A stretch of 64,000 bases of DNA, taken from the NCBI RefSeq assembly GCF_003119195.2, contig NZ_CP022254.1, positions 231,501-295,500 on the forward strand, written 5' to 3'. The first letter of the stretch is position 1, and the number at the start of each line of letters is the position of its first letter. Source of the stretch: Azospirillum baldaniorum. GTDB lineage: Bacteria > Pseudomonadota > Alphaproteobacteria > Azospirillales > Azospirillaceae. Position numbers and translations under genes: made by a program. Of this stretch, positions 8,397 through 17,477 are shown in pieces. Under the pieces are notes generated by a model. It was not told where the DNA came from. It did no database searches and worked only from the letters and a program-made list of their open reading frames with translations.

Positions 8397-10568
8397 ATGA
8401 TCCGGCAATATGAGCTTGTCGAACGCGTCAAGGCGTACGACCCCTCGGCTGACGAGGAGTTGCTCAACCGCGCCTACGTCTTCTCCATGAAGGCGCACGG
8501 CTCGCAGACCCGCGCCTCGGGCGATCCCTACTTCCTCCACCCGCTGGAGGTCGCCGGCATCCTCACACAGCTCAAGCTGGACGCCGGGACCATCGCGACG
8601 GCGCTGCTGCACGACACGGTCGAAGACACGGTCGCCACGCTGGAGGACATCGAGAAACATTTCGGCAAGGAGATCGCCCGTCTCGTCGACGGCGTGACCA
8701 AGCTGTCGCGCCTGGAACTGCACAGCGAGCAGGCCAAGCAGGCCGAGAATTTTCGCAAGCTGGTGCTGGCCATGTCGGAGGACATCCGTGTCCTCCTGGT
8801 CAAACTGGCCGACCGCTTGCACAACATGCGCACGCTGTTCCATCTGAAGAACCCGGACAAGCGCAAGCGCATCGCCCGCGAAACGATCGAGATCTACGCG
8901 CCGCTCGCCGAGCGCATCGGCATGCATCAGGTCAAGGACGAGCTGGAGGATCTCTCCTTCGCGGAGCTGAATCCGGACGCCCGCGACAGCATCCTCGCCC
9001 AGCTCTCCCGCCTGCGCACCGAGGGTGAGAACCGCGTCCAGCGGATCATCCAGGAACTCCGCGGCACGCTGGCGGAGGAAGGTCTGCCCAACGCCGGGGT
9101 CACCGGGCGCGAGAAGACCGCCTATTCGATCTGGCGCAAGCTGCAGCGCAAGAACGTCAGCTTCGAGCAGCTGTCGGACATAATGGCTTTCCGGATCATG
9201 GTGGACACGGTGCCGGAATGCTATCAGGCGCTGGGCGTCATCCACGCCCATTACCCGGTCGTTCCGGGGCGCTTCAAGGACTACATCTCGACGCCCAAGC
9301 CCAACGGCTACCGCTCGCTCCACACCGGGGTGATCGGTCCGGAGCGCAACCGCATCGAGGTGCAGATCCGCACCAGCGACATGCACGAGATCTGCGAACT
9401 CGGCGTCGCCGCCCACTGGGCCTACAAGCAGGGCGAGCCGCGCACCCAGCAGGGGCGCGAGTACCGCTGGCTGCGCGAGCTTCTGGACATCCTGGAGCAC
9501 GCGCAGAAGCCCGAGGAGTTCCTGGAGCACACCAAGCTGGAGCTGTTCCAGGACCAGGTCTTCTGCTTCACGCCGAAGGGCGACCTGATCGCGCTGCCGC
9601 GCGGCGCCACCCCGGTGGACTTCGCCTACGCCGTCCATTCGGAGGTCGGCGACCACTGCGTCGGCGCCAAGATCAACGGGCGGATGCTGCCGCTGCGCAC
9701 GCAGCTGCAGAACGGCGATCAGGTCGACATCATCACGTCCAAGGCCCAGACCCCGGTTCCGGGCTGGGAACGCTTCGTCGTCACCGGCAAGGCGCGGGCG
9801 CGCATCCGCAAGTTCCTGCGCACCCAGCAGCGCACCCAGTACATCGAGCTGGGCCGCGCCATCCTGCAGCGCCAGTTCAAGTCGGAAGGCTACGAGTTCT
9901 CGGAAAAGGCGCTGGACGGAGTCGTCAAGATCTTCCAGCAGCCGAGCGCCGACGACCTGCTGGCCAGCGTCGGGTCGGGCCTGCATTCGGGCCGCGAGGT
10001 CTTCCACGCCGTCTTCCCCGGCCACAAGCCGCATGTGGCGACGCCCAAGGAAGGCGACGACAAGAACGCCATCACGGTTCCGAAGCCCAAGCCGAAGGTG
10101 AAGGGCCACAACGCGCCGCTGCCGATCCGCGGCCTGATCCCCGGCATGGCCGTCCATTACGCCCGCTGCTGCCACCCGCTGCCGGGCGACCGCATCGTCG
10201 GCATCGTGACCACCGGCAAGGGCGTGACCATCCACACCATCGACTGCGAGACGCTGGAGAGCTTCCACGAATCGCCGGAGCGGTGGATCGACGTCGCCTG
10301 GGACATCGGGCCGGACAGCCCCGAGGAGCATGTCGGGCGCATCTCGCTGGTGGTCAACAACGAGCCGGGCTCGCTCGGCACGCTGTCCACGGTCATCGGC
10401 AAGAACGGCGGCAACATCACGAACCTGAAGATCACCAGCCGCAACACCGACTTCTTCGAGCTGCTGATCGACATCGACGTGAAGGACGCCAAGCATCTGA
10501 CCAACATCATGGCGGCCCTGCGCGCCACCCCCGCCATCAACGCGGTGGAGCGCGCCCGCGGGCGGTGA
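8397..10568 (+). CDS. rsh: Bifunctional (p)ppGpp synthetase/hydrolase (RelA/SpoT homologue)
   Basis: A 723-residue long-form Rsh enzyme that makes and degrades the alarmone (p)ppGpp. The HD hydrolase domain keeps LLHDTVEDT (about residue 80). The synthetase domain has RFKDYISTPKPNGYRSLHTG (about residue 290); the RxKD form is the one associated with bifunctional rather than synthesis-only enzymes. A TGS domain (FCFTPKGDLIALPRGATPVD), a conserved Cys-containing segment (VHYARCCHPLPGD) and a C-terminal ACT domain follow. It is the only Rsh in view and lies downstream of rpoZ. Confidence 0.96.
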   Translation: MIRQYELVERVKAYDPSADEELLNRAYVFSMKAHGSQTRASGDPYFLHPLEVAGILTQLKLDAGTIATALLHDTVEDTVATLEDIEKHFGKEIARLVDGVTKLSRLELHSEQAKQAENFRKLVLAMSEDIRVLLVKLADRLHNMRTLFHLKNPDKRKRIARETIEIYAPLAERIGMHQVKDELEDLSFAELNPDARDSILAQLSRLRTEGENRVQRIIQELRGTLAEEGLPNAGVTGREKTAYSIWRKLQRKNVSFEQLSDIMAFRIMVDTVPECYQALGVIHAHYPVVPGRFKDYISTPKPNGYRSLHTGVIGPERNRIEVQIRTSDMHEICELGVAAHWAYKQGEPRTQQGREYRWLRELLDILEHAQKPEEFLEHTKLELFQDQVFCFTPKGDLIALPRGATPVDFAYAVHSEVGDHCVGAKINGRMLPLRTQLQNGDQVDIITSKAQTPVPGWERFVVTGKARARIRKFLRTQQRTQYIELGRAILQRQFKSEGYEFSEKALDGVVKIFQQPSADDLLASVGSGLHSGREVFHAVFPGHKPHVATPKEGDDKNAITVPKPKPKVKGHNAPLPIRGLIPGMAVHYARCCHPLPGDRIVGIVTTGKGVTIHTIDCETLESFHESPERWIDVAWDIGPDSPEEHVGRISLVVNNEPGSLGTLSTVIGKNGGNITNLKITSRNTDFFELLIDIDVKDAKHLTNIMAALRATPAINAVERARGR

Positions 10569-10622
10569 GGGTTGCCCGCGCGGTCGCGCCCGCCCAGAGC
10601 GCCCATCGGAAGCGAGGGAAGC

Positions 10623-11045
10623 ATGTCCAGCCCGACCATCTTCAGCCGCCTGATCGCCGGGGAACTGCCCTGCGCCGTGGTGTACGAGGATGCGGAGACC
10701 TTCGCCTTCATGGACGCCGGGCAGGTCAACCCCGGCCATGTGCTGGTGGCGCTGAAGCGCCCGGCCCCGACCATCCTGGACGTGACGGAGAACGAGGCGG
10801 CAGCCCTGTTCCGCACCGTCCACAAGGTCGCCCGCGCCGTCCAGGCCGCCTTTTCGCCGGAGGGGATCACGCTTCTCCAGACCAACAAGCCGGCGGGCTG
10901 GCAGACGGTGCCGCACATCCACGTGCATGTGGTGCCGCGCTATGAGAACGACGGCGCCGATCTGGTCTGGCCGCGCCACGACCCGCCCATCGAGGAGCTG
11001 AAGGCGCTCGCCGCGCGGATCGCCGCGCATCACGTCGTTGAATGA
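10623..11045 (+). CDS. HIT family hydrolase (HINT-like)
   Basis: A 140-residue histidine-triad nucleotide-binding protein. It begins with the conserved IFSRLIAGELPCAVVYED block and carries the catalytic triad HIHVHVVPR near residue 100. Family members hydrolyse AMP-lysine, ADP-sugars or related nucleotidyl phosphoramidates; the physiological substrate is not known here. The start at 10623 is preferred over an in-frame ATG 51 bases upstream, since it matches the family N-terminus and follows a GAGGGAAG ribosome site. Confidence 0.92.
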   Translation: MSSPTIFSRLIAGELPCAVVYEDAETFAFMDAGQVNPGHVLVALKRPAPTILDVTENEAAALFRTVHKVARAVQAAFSPEGITLLQTNKPAGWQTVPHIHVHVVPRYENDGADLVWPRHDPPIEELKALAARIAAHHVVE

Positions 11046-11049
11046 CGGC

Positions 11050-11078
11050 GTGACGCGACGCCACGCCACCGCTATATA
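11050..11078 (+). promoter_or_regulatory. Candidate promoter for the pdxJ-acpS-lepB-rnc-era operon
   Basis: GTGACG (11050-11055) resembles TTGACA in four positions and is 17 bases from TATATA (11073-11078). The -10 sits inside the 10-base palindrome GCTATATAGC at 11071-11080. Confidence 0.45.
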
Positions 11079-11144
11079 GCAGGGAGACCCGGTGCCCGCC
11101 GGATGCAGGATGCGGGACCGGCGCGACACCGGAGTTTCGAGCCT

Positions 11145-11897
11145 ATGCCCCGCCCTCTGCGCCTCGGCGTGAACATCGACCATGTGGCGACCGTCCGCAA
11201 CGCGCGGGGCGGGCGTCACCCCGATCCCGTGCGCGCGGCGAAGCTCGCCGCCGAGGCCGGGGCCGACGGCATCACGGCCCATCTGCGCGAAGACCGCCGC
11301 CACATCATCGATTCCGACATTGAGCGGCTGATGGCGGAGATCCGGTTGCCGCTGAATCTGGAGATGGCGGCCACGGACGAGATGCTCGGCATCGCGCTGC
11401 GCCACAAGCCGCACGCCTGCTGCCTCGTCCCGGAGAAGCGCACCGAGGTCACCACCGAAGGCGGGCTGGACGTCGCCGGGCAGATGGACAATCTCAAGCG
11501 CACCGTCGGTGACCTCGGCGCCGCGGGCATCCGCGTCTCGCTGTTCATCGACCCGGAGCCGGCGCAGCTCGATGCGGCGAAGGCGTTGGGCGCGCCCGTG
11601 GTGGAACTGCACACCGGCGCCTATTGCGACGCGCCCGCCGGGGCGGAACGCGCGGCGGAGCTTGAGCGCATCGTCCGGGCGGCCGCCCACGCCGAGGCCA
11701 TCGGGCTGGAGTGCCACGCCGGCCATGGGCTGAGCTACGAGACGGTGGGGGCGGTCGCCGCCATCCCGACCATCGTGGAGCTGAACATCGGCCATTTCCT
11801 GATCGGCGAGGCGATCTTCGTCGGGCTGGGCAACACGCTCCAGCGCATGCGCGCCGTCATGAAGGACGCCCGAGCGGCGGCAGGAGGCGTCTCATGA
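11145..11897 (+). CDS. pdxJ: Pyridoxine 5'-phosphate synthase
   Basis: PdxJ condenses 1-deoxy-D-xylulose 5-phosphate with 3-amino-1-hydroxyacetone 1-phosphate in vitamin B6 synthesis. The 250-residue TIM barrel starts [19 protein letters not shown] and retains [43 protein letters not shown] and [15 protein letters not shown]. The start at 11145 gives the family N-terminus; an upstream in-frame ATG (11103) adds 14 residues without similarity. The stop overlaps acpS by four bases, starting an unbroken run of overlapping or closely spaced genes through era. Confidence 0.97.
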   Translation: MPRPLRLGVNIDHVATVRNARGGRHPDPVRAAKLAAEAGADGITAHLREDRRHIIDSDIERLMAEIRLPLNLEMAATDEMLGIALRHKPHACCLVPEKRTEVTTEGGLDVAGQMDNLKRTVGDLGAAGIRVSLFIDPEPAQLDAAKALGAPVVELHTGAYCDAPAGAERAAELERIVRAAAHAEAIGLECHAGHGLSYETVGAVAAIPTIVELNIGHFLIGEAIFVGLGNTLQRMRAVMKDARAAAGGVS

Positions 11898-12361
11898 TCC
11901 TCGGCATCGGGAACGACCTGATCGACATCCGCCGGATCGAGCAGTCGCTGGACCGTTTCGGGGACCGCTTCATCGCCCGCATCTTCACCGACGTGGAGCG
12001 CGCCAAGTCGGAGCGCCGCGCCGGGGCCGCCGGCAAACACAGCGCGCGGGCCGCGACCTACGCCAAGCGCTTCGCCGCCAAGGAGGCCTGTTCCAAGGCG
12101 CTGGGCACCGGTTTCCGCGACGGCGTGTTCTGGCGCGACATGGGGGTGGTGAATCTGCCCTCCGGCCAGCCGACCATGCGCCTGACCGGCGGAGCGCTGG
12201 AGCGGCTGCAGGCGATCACCCCGCCGGGCATGCAAGCGCGCATCCACGTGACGCTGACCGACGAGTACCCGATGGCCGAGGCCTTCGTCATCATCAGCGC
12301 CGAACCGGCCGACGCTTCCGCCGACACCTCCATCACCACCTCCACGGCACCCTCCGCATGA
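11894..12361 (+). CDS. acpS: Holo-[acyl-carrier-protein] synthase
   Basis: Transfers 4'-phosphopantetheine from CoA to apo-ACP, activating fatty acid synthesis. The 155-residue protein begins [19 protein letters not shown] (metal-binding Asp in [10 protein letters not shown]) and has [16 protein letters not shown] with the metal-binding Glu, then [16 protein letters not shown]. The C-terminus carries a Ser/Thr/Ala-rich extension of about 20 residues. AGGAGG at 11882-11887 is the ribosome site. The gene overlaps pdxJ and lepB by four bases at its ends, implying translational coupling. Confidence 0.96.
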   Translation: MILGIGNDLIDIRRIEQSLDRFGDRFIARIFTDVERAKSERRAGAAGKHSARAATYAKRFAAKEACSKALGTGFRDGVFWRDMGVVNLPSGQPTMRLTGGALERLQAITPPGMQARIHVTLTDEYPMAEAFVIISAEPADASADTSITTSTAPSA

Positions 12362-13128
12362 CCATGAACAGAGAGACCGCCTTGACCGGCAAATCCAAAG
12401 AGACAGGCGGCTTTGCCGAGACGGTGAAGACGGTCTTCTATGCGGTCATCATCGCCTTCGGCGTGCGGACCTTCGCCTTCGAGCCCTTCAATATCCCGTC
12501 CGGGTCGATGATCCCGACGCTGCTGATCGGCGACTACCTGTTCGTGTCCAAGTTCTCCTACGGATACAGCAAGTACACGGTCGGCTTCGGTCTGCCGCTG
12601 TTCGAGGGCCGCATCCTGGGCCACGCGCCGGAGCGCGGCGACGTCGCCGTGTTCAAGCTGCCGCGCGACAACAAGACCGACTACATCAAGCGCGTCATCG
12701 GCCTGCCGGGCGACACCGTCCAGGTGACCGGTGGCGTCCTGCACATCAACGGCCAGCCGGTGAAGCGCGAGCGGATCGAGGACTATGTGTCGCGCGACGC
12801 GCTGGGCCGCGAGGTCCGCATCGCCCAGTATGTGGAGACCCTGCCGGGCGGGCGCAGCCACCGCATCATCGAAGAGTCGGACAACGGTCCGCTCGACAAC
12901 ACCCCGGCCTTCAAGGTGCCGGCGAACCATCTGTTCATGATGGGCGACAACCGCGACAACTCGCTGGACAGCCGCGTTCCGTCGCAGGTGGGGTATGTCC
13001 CGATGGAGAATCTGGTCGGGCGCGCCGAATTTCTGTTCTTCTCTCTGGAGGACGGGACGCGCTTCTTCGAGGTGTGGCGCTGGCCGGCGGACCTGCGGTT
13101 CAGCCGCCTGTTCAACGCCGTGAAGTGA
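12358..13128 (+). CDS. lepB: Signal peptidase I
   Basis: The inner-membrane Ser/Lys protease that removes signal peptides from exported proteins. The 256-residue protein has one N-terminal membrane helix ([16 protein letters not shown]), then the catalytic serine in [10 protein letters not shown] (Ser50), the general-base lysine in [10 protein letters not shown] (Lys111), and box [13 protein letters not shown]. The start at 12358 overlaps the acpS stop; the ATG two codons later is an alternative. Two-helix forms are found in enterics; the single-helix form is usual in alphaproteobacteria. Confidence 0.96.
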   Translation: MTMNRETALTGKSKETGGFAETVKTVFYAVIIAFGVRTFAFEPFNIPSGSMIPTLLIGDYLFVSKFSYGYSKYTVGFGLPLFEGRILGHAPERGDVAVFKLPRDNKTDYIKRVIGLPGDTVQVTGGVLHINGQPVKRERIEDYVSRDALGREVRIAQYVETLPGGRSHRIIEESDNGPLDNTPAFKVPANHLFMMGDNRDNSLDSRVPSQVGYVPMENLVGRAEFLFFSLEDGTRFFEVWRWPADLRFSRLFNAVK

Positions 13129-13191
13129 GCCCCGCACAGCACCGGGGCGCGGAGACCGATTATTGTGAGCCCTGAAGAACGGGGGACCCCC

Positions 13192-13941
13192 ATGGCGTCC
13201 GACGCGGACGTGAGCGCCGATTCCGCCGACCTTGCGGAACTGGCCGCGGCCATCGGCCATCGCTTTGCCGACCCGCAACGGCTGGCCGACGCGGTCACCC
13301 ATCCCAGCCTGATGGGGCTGGAGCGCAACGACCGCGGCGGGCGGCCCGAGCAGGGGCCCGGCCTCGCCTACGAGCGGCTGGAGTTCCTGGGCGACCGGGT
13401 GCTCGGCCTCGTCATCGCGGAATGGCTGCTGGAGCGCTTCCCCAACGAACGCGAGGGCGCGCTCGCCAAGCGGCACGTCTCGCTGGTCCGGCGGGAGGCG
13501 CTGAGCCGTGTCGCCGGCGCGCTGCAACTGGGGCGTTACCTGCGCCTGTCTCCGTCGGAGGCGCAGGGCGGAGGGCGCAGCAACAACACCATCCTGGCCG
13601 ACGCCTGCGAGGCGGTGATCGGGGCGCTGTATCTGGACGGTGGCATGGACAAGGCGCGGGACTTCATCCGCGGAGCCTGGGCCGGGCAGATCGACCGCGC
13701 GGAGCCGCCGCCGCTGGATTCCAAGACGGCGTTGCAGGAATGGGCGCAGGGCAACAAGCGGCCCCTTCCCACCTATGAACTGATCGAGCAGAGCGGCCCG
13801 GCGCACGAGCCGGTGTTCCGCATCGCGGTCCGGTTGAAGGGCATGGAGCCGGTGACGGCCACCGGCCCGTCCAAGCGGGTCGCCGAACGGAAAGCGGCCA
13901 GCGCCTTGCTGCGCCAATTGGGAGTGCAGGTCGATGACTGA
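13192..13941 (+). CDS. rnc: Ribonuclease III
   Basis: Double-strand-specific endoribonuclease for rRNA processing and mRNA turnover. The catalytic domain contains the signature YERLEFLGDRVLGLVIAEWL and the second acidic site LADACEAVIGALYLDGG; a C-terminal double-stranded RNA-binding domain follows (KTALQEWAQ through RVAERKAASALLRQLG). I chose ATG 13192, which follows a G-rich stretch; an in-frame GTG at 13165 would add nine residues. The gene overlaps era by eight bases, a classic rnc-era operon. Confidence 0.96.
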   Translation: MASDADVSADSADLAELAAAIGHRFADPQRLADAVTHPSLMGLERNDRGGRPEQGPGLAYERLEFLGDRVLGLVIAEWLLERFPNEREGALAKRHVSLVRREALSRVAGALQLGRYLRLSPSEAQGGGRSNNTILADACEAVIGALYLDGGMDKARDFIRGAWAGQIDRAEPPPLDSKTALQEWAQGNKRPLPTYELIEQSGPAHEPVFRIAVRLKGMEPVTATGPSKRVAERKAASALLRQLGVQVDD

Positions 13942-14953
13942 CGGCCGCGACAAGTTTGAAGACGACGATAAGGACGAGGGCGTGAGCGAGAGCGTGGACG
14001 AGGGTGCCGACACTGGTGCCGAAGAAGGCGCCGAAGAGGCTGCCTATGTGCCCGAAAACCCGCGCTGCGGATTCGTCGCCCTGGTCGGCGCGCCGAACGC
14101 CGGCAAGTCGACCCTGCTGAACGCGATGGTCGGCTCCAAGGTGTCGATCGTCAGCTCCAAGGTGCAGACGACCCGCACGCGCGTGCTCGGCATCACCATC
14201 GCCGGCGACAGCCAGATCATCTTCGTGGACACGCCCGGCATCTTCAAGCCGAAGCGCCGTCTGGACCGCGCCATGGTGGCGGCGGCCTGGCAGGGGGCGG
14301 AGGACGCCGATCTGGTCGGCCTGCTGTTCGACGTGTCGCGCCGCGGCATCGACCAGGACACGCTGGGCATCATCGCACGGCTGAAGGAGCAGGGGCGCAA
14401 GGCGATCCTGATCCTCAACAAGATCGACCTCGTGCCGCGGGAGAAGCTGCTGGGCCTCGCCGACAGCTTCAACCAGGAAGGCATCTTCACCGACATCTTC
14501 ATGCTGTCCGCCTCGACCGGCGACGGGGTGGAGCATCTGCGCGGCTTCTTGGCCGCCCGCATGCCAGAAGGCCCCTGGCACTATCCGGAGGACCAGATCT
14601 CCGACATGCCGATGCGCCTGCTGGCGGCGGAGATCACCCGCGAGAAGCTGTTCCAGCAGCTTCACCAGGAACTCCCCTATTCGGCGACGGTCGAGACCGA
14701 GCAGTGGGAGGAGTTCGAGAACGGGTCGGTCAAGATCTCCCAGGTCGTCTATGTCCAGCGCGACAGCCAGAAGGCCATCGTGCTCGGCAAGCAAGGCACC
14801 CGCATCAAGGCGCTGGGGCAGGCCGCCCGCACCGAGCTGGAGGAGATGCTGGAGCAGCGCGTCCACCTGATGCTGTTCGTCAAGGTGCGCGAGGACTGGG
14901 AGAACGATCCGGAGCGCTACGAGGCGTGGAACCTCGACTTCGGCGCGTCCTAA
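13934..14953 (+). CDS. era: GTPase Era with acidic N-terminal extension
   Basis: Era binds 16S rRNA 3' end and acts in 30S maturation. The 339-residue protein has G1 GAPNAGKSTL, G2 region VQTTRTR, G3 DTPGI, G4 NKID and a C-terminal KH domain (IVLGKQGTRIKALGQAART). Typical Era proteins are about 300 residues; here roughly 40 residues before CGFVALVGAPNAGKS are highly acidic and low-complexity. The start overlaps rnc, so the extension is probably real unless translation starts internally; an internal ATG close to the G domain is lacking. Confidence 0.96.
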   Translation: MTDGRDKFEDDDKDEGVSESVDEGADTGAEEGAEEAAYVPENPRCGFVALVGAPNAGKSTLLNAMVGSKVSIVSSKVQTTRTRVLGITIAGDSQIIFVDTPGIFKPKRRLDRAMVAAAWQGAEDADLVGLLFDVSRRGIDQDTLGIIARLKEQGRKAILILNKIDLVPREKLLGLADSFNQEGIFTDIFMLSASTGDGVEHLRGFLAARMPEGPWHYPEDQISDMPMRLLAAEITREKLFQQLHQELPYSATVETEQWEEFENGSVKISQVVYVQRDSQKAIVLGKQGTRIKALGQAARTELEEMLEQRVHLMLFVKVREDWENDPERYEAWNLDFGAS

Positions 14954-15032
14954 AGCACCGGTCAGGGTATAGGCGTGGGCGGAGGGTCCCCCATATAGAG
15001 GGGCGATCGTCCCCTACACGGACCGGCTGACC

Positions 15033-16448
15033 GTGCGCGTGCCCATTTTCAACGACCTGTACGACGCCGGCTCGCGCCTGTTGGGCCGGGCCGGCGATCT
15101 GGTTTCCGGCGGCATCCTGGAGCAGGACGTCCGTCTCGGCGTCACCGGGCTGCGGCGGGCCGGCAAGACCGTGTTCGTCACCTCGCTGGTCGACAACCTG
15201 CTGAAGGCCGGGCGGCTTCCCTTCCTCGACGTGGTGTCCTCCGGCCGCTTCCAGGCCTCGCGCCTGCGCCCGCAGCCCGACGCCCAGGTCCCCCGCTTCG
15301 AGGTGGAGCAGCGGCTGGCCGAACTGGCCGGCCCGGCGCCCCATTGGCCGACCGAGACGCGCGGGATTAGCCAGCTCCGCCTGTCCATGCGCTACCGCCC
15401 GAACGCGGTGCTGAAGCGCACGGTGCAGCCGGTCGCCACGCTGAATCTCGACATCGTCGACTATCCCGGCGAATGGCTGCTCGACCTGCCGCTGCTCCAC
15501 CAGTCCTTCGCGGAATGGAGCGCGCTGACTTTGGAACTGGCCGGGCGGGCGCCGCGCGACGAGCTGTCGGTGTCCTGGCGCGGCTGGCTCGCCACCATCG
15601 ACACGGCGGCCCCGGCGGAGGAGGAGCAGGCGCGGCGCGGCGCGGCGTTGTTCACCGACTACCTGCACGCCTGCCGCCGTTCCGACAATCTGCTCAGCCT
15701 GATCCAGCCGGGGCGGTTCGTCGAGCCGGGCGACATGGCCAACGCGCCGCTGCTGACCTTCTGCCCGTTGCCGGGTGACCGCCCGCGCACCCGCGGGAGC
15801 CTGTGGGCACTGATGGAGGATCGCTACGAGGCGTACAAGTCCAAGGTCGTCCGCCGCTTCTTCGCCGAGCATTTCGCCCGGCTCGACCGGCAGATCGTCC
15901 TGATCGATGTGCTGGGCGCGCTGAACTCCGGCCCGGCGGGCATGGCGGACATGAAGCGCGCCCTCGAACTGAGCCTGGAGCCCTTCCGTCACGGGTCCAG
16001 CAGTTGGCTGGACTGGCTGCTGGGCCGGAAGATCGACCGCGTGCTGTTCGCCGCCACCAAGGCCGACCATGTCGCCTCGCACCAGCACAACAGCCTGCGC
16101 CATCTGCTGGACCGGCTGGTGTCCGACGCCCGCGCCGGCATCCGTTTCGAAGGGGCGCAGGTGGAGACCATGGCCATCGCCGCGCTGAAATCCACCGAGA
16201 CGGTGGTGACCGAGCATGAGGGACGGCAGTTGCGCTGTGTGCGCGGCGTGCCGCTCGGCCGCGACCGCCCGACCGTGCTGTTCCCCGGCGAGATCCCCGA
16301 GGACGCCGACTTTCCGCCGGGGCAGGAGCGGCCCTACAATTTCATGGCCTTCCAGCCGCCCGCCGACCTTGCCCGCGAGGCGCGCGGCCTGCCGCACATC
16401 CGGCTGGATCAAGCCATGCAGTTCCTGCTGGGGGATTATCTGGAATGA
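15033..16448 (+). CDS. ycjX: YcjX-family P-loop NTPase
   Basis: A 471-residue member of the YcjX (DUF463) family. The phosphate-binding loop is GVTGLRRAGKTVFVTSLVDN (about residues 36-55). Other conserved stretches are LNLDIVDYPGEWLLDLPLL, the ADMKRALELS region and FAATKADHVASHQHN, a nucleotide-specificity-like motif. It starts with GTG at 15033; no better ATG is available. YcjX and YcjF are paired envelope-stress-associated proteins in many proteobacteria; biochemical function is unknown. The stop overlaps the next gene. Confidence 0.9.
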   Translation: MRVPIFNDLYDAGSRLLGRAGDLVSGGILEQDVRLGVTGLRRAGKTVFVTSLVDNLLKAGRLPFLDVVSSGRFQASRLRPQPDAQVPRFEVEQRLAELAGPAPHWPTETRGISQLRLSMRYRPNAVLKRTVQPVATLNLDIVDYPGEWLLDLPLLHQSFAEWSALTLELAGRAPRDELSVSWRGWLATIDTAAPAEEEQARRGAALFTDYLHACRRSDNLLSLIQPGRFVEPGDMANAPLLTFCPLPGDRPRTRGSLWALMEDRYEAYKSKVVRRFFAEHFARLDRQIVLIDVLGALNSGPAGMADMKRALELSLEPFRHGSSSWLDWLLGRKIDRVLFAATKADHVASHQHNSLRHLLDRLVSDARAGIRFEGAQVETMAIAALKSTETVVTEHEGRQLRCVRGVPLGRDRPTVLFPGEIPEDADFPPGQERPYNFMAFQPPADLAREARGLPHIRLDQAMQFLLGDYLE

Positions 16449-17473
16449 GCGAGCGCACCCGCGACCGCCACTGGGTCCCGCCGATGGAGCTGGACCCTAC
16501 CCGCGCCGCCGCCGTCCCCCCGGCGGAGGAGGAGGCGATCATCGCCGGTCCCCTGGCTGGTTCGGCGGCGGAGCGCCTGCCCGCGCTGCTGGCGGAGGAC
16601 CGGCCGCGCAGCCGGCTCGGCCGCTGGCTGGCCGGCTCGGTCGCCGCGCTGGTGCTGATCGCGCTGGGCTTCGACACCTGGGACCTGTTCAACCGCGCCT
16701 TCGCCACCAGCGCCGCGCTGGGCGTCCTTGTGGCCGCCGCCGTGACGGTGGCCGGCGGGGCAGCGCTGGCGATGCTGCTGCGCGAACTGCGCGCGCTGCG
16801 CCGCCTGCGCAGGATCGAGGAGTTGCGCGGCGAGGCCGGACGCTTGTCCACCGAGATCGTGACGAAGGCCGGGGAGCCGGGCCACGCCGAGCGCTTTGCC
16901 GGGTCGCTGACCCGCCTCTATGACGGTCGTGCCGATCTGGCGTCCTCGCTGGAGCGGGTGCGCGACCATGTGACGGACGCCCACGACGACGCGGAGATCC
17001 TGCGCCTGCTCGACCGCGAGGTGATGGGGCCGCTGGACCGCCGCGCCTACCAGACCGTCCTGCGGGCGTCCCGCGACACGGCGGTGGCGACGGCGCTCAG
17101 CCCGGCGGCGGTCGTCGACCTTGCGGTGGTGCTGTGGCGCAACCTGAAGCTGGTGCGGGAGATCGCGGCGCTCTACGGCGCGCGGCCCGGCTATGTCGGG
17201 TCGATGCGGCTGCTGCGGCGGATGCTCGGCAACCTCGCCGTCGCCGGGGTGGCGGAAAGCGCCCACCACGTCGCCGTCGAGGCACTGGGCGGCTCCATCG
17301 CCGCGGCCATCTCCACCCGCATGGGGCAGGGGGTGATCAATGGGCTGCTGACCGCGCGGGTCGGGCTGACCGCCATGCATCTGTGCCGCCCCATCGCCTT
17401 CGGGCCGGACAACCGCCCCAGCATGGGCCAGATCCGCAAGGAGCTGCTGTCGCTGCCGAAGCAGGTGCTGTAG
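16445..17473 (+). CDS. YcjF/TIGR01620 family inner-membrane protein
   Basis: A 342-residue membrane protein of the YcjF (DUF697) family. Two adjacent membrane helices lie near residues 58-110 (GSVAALVLIALGFDTWDLF and LGVLVAAAVTVAGGAALAML). A soluble DUF697 part follows, with LSPAAVVDLAVVLWRNLKLV and the terminal ITTRMGQG-like segment ISTRMGQGVINGLLTARVG. The ATGA overlap with ycjX supports a coupled pair acting together at the membrane. Confidence 0.87.
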   Translation: MSERTRDRHWVPPMELDPTRAAAVPPAEEEAIIAGPLAGSAAERLPALLAEDRPRSRLGRWLAGSVAALVLIALGFDTWDLFNRAFATSAALGVLVAAAVTVAGGAALAMLLRELRALRRLRRIEELRGEAGRLSTEIVTKAGEPGHAERFAGSLTRLYDGRADLASSLERVRDHVTDAHDDAEILRLLDREVMGPLDRRAYQTVLRASRDTAVATALSPAAVVDLAVVLWRNLKLVREIAALYGARPGYVGSMRLLRRMLGNLAVAGVAESAHHVAVEALGGSIAAAISTRMGQGVINGLLTARVGLTAMHLCRPIAFGPDNRPSMGQIRKELLSLPKQVL

Positions 17474-17477
17474 CCGG

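Noticed and set aside
7614..11795. Long minus-strand open frame extending upstream of the NYN gene across rpoZ, rsh and pdxJ
   Set aside because: Only the part after 7613 has a domain. The upstream extension lies opposite three well-supported plus-strand genes and has shadow-type composition.
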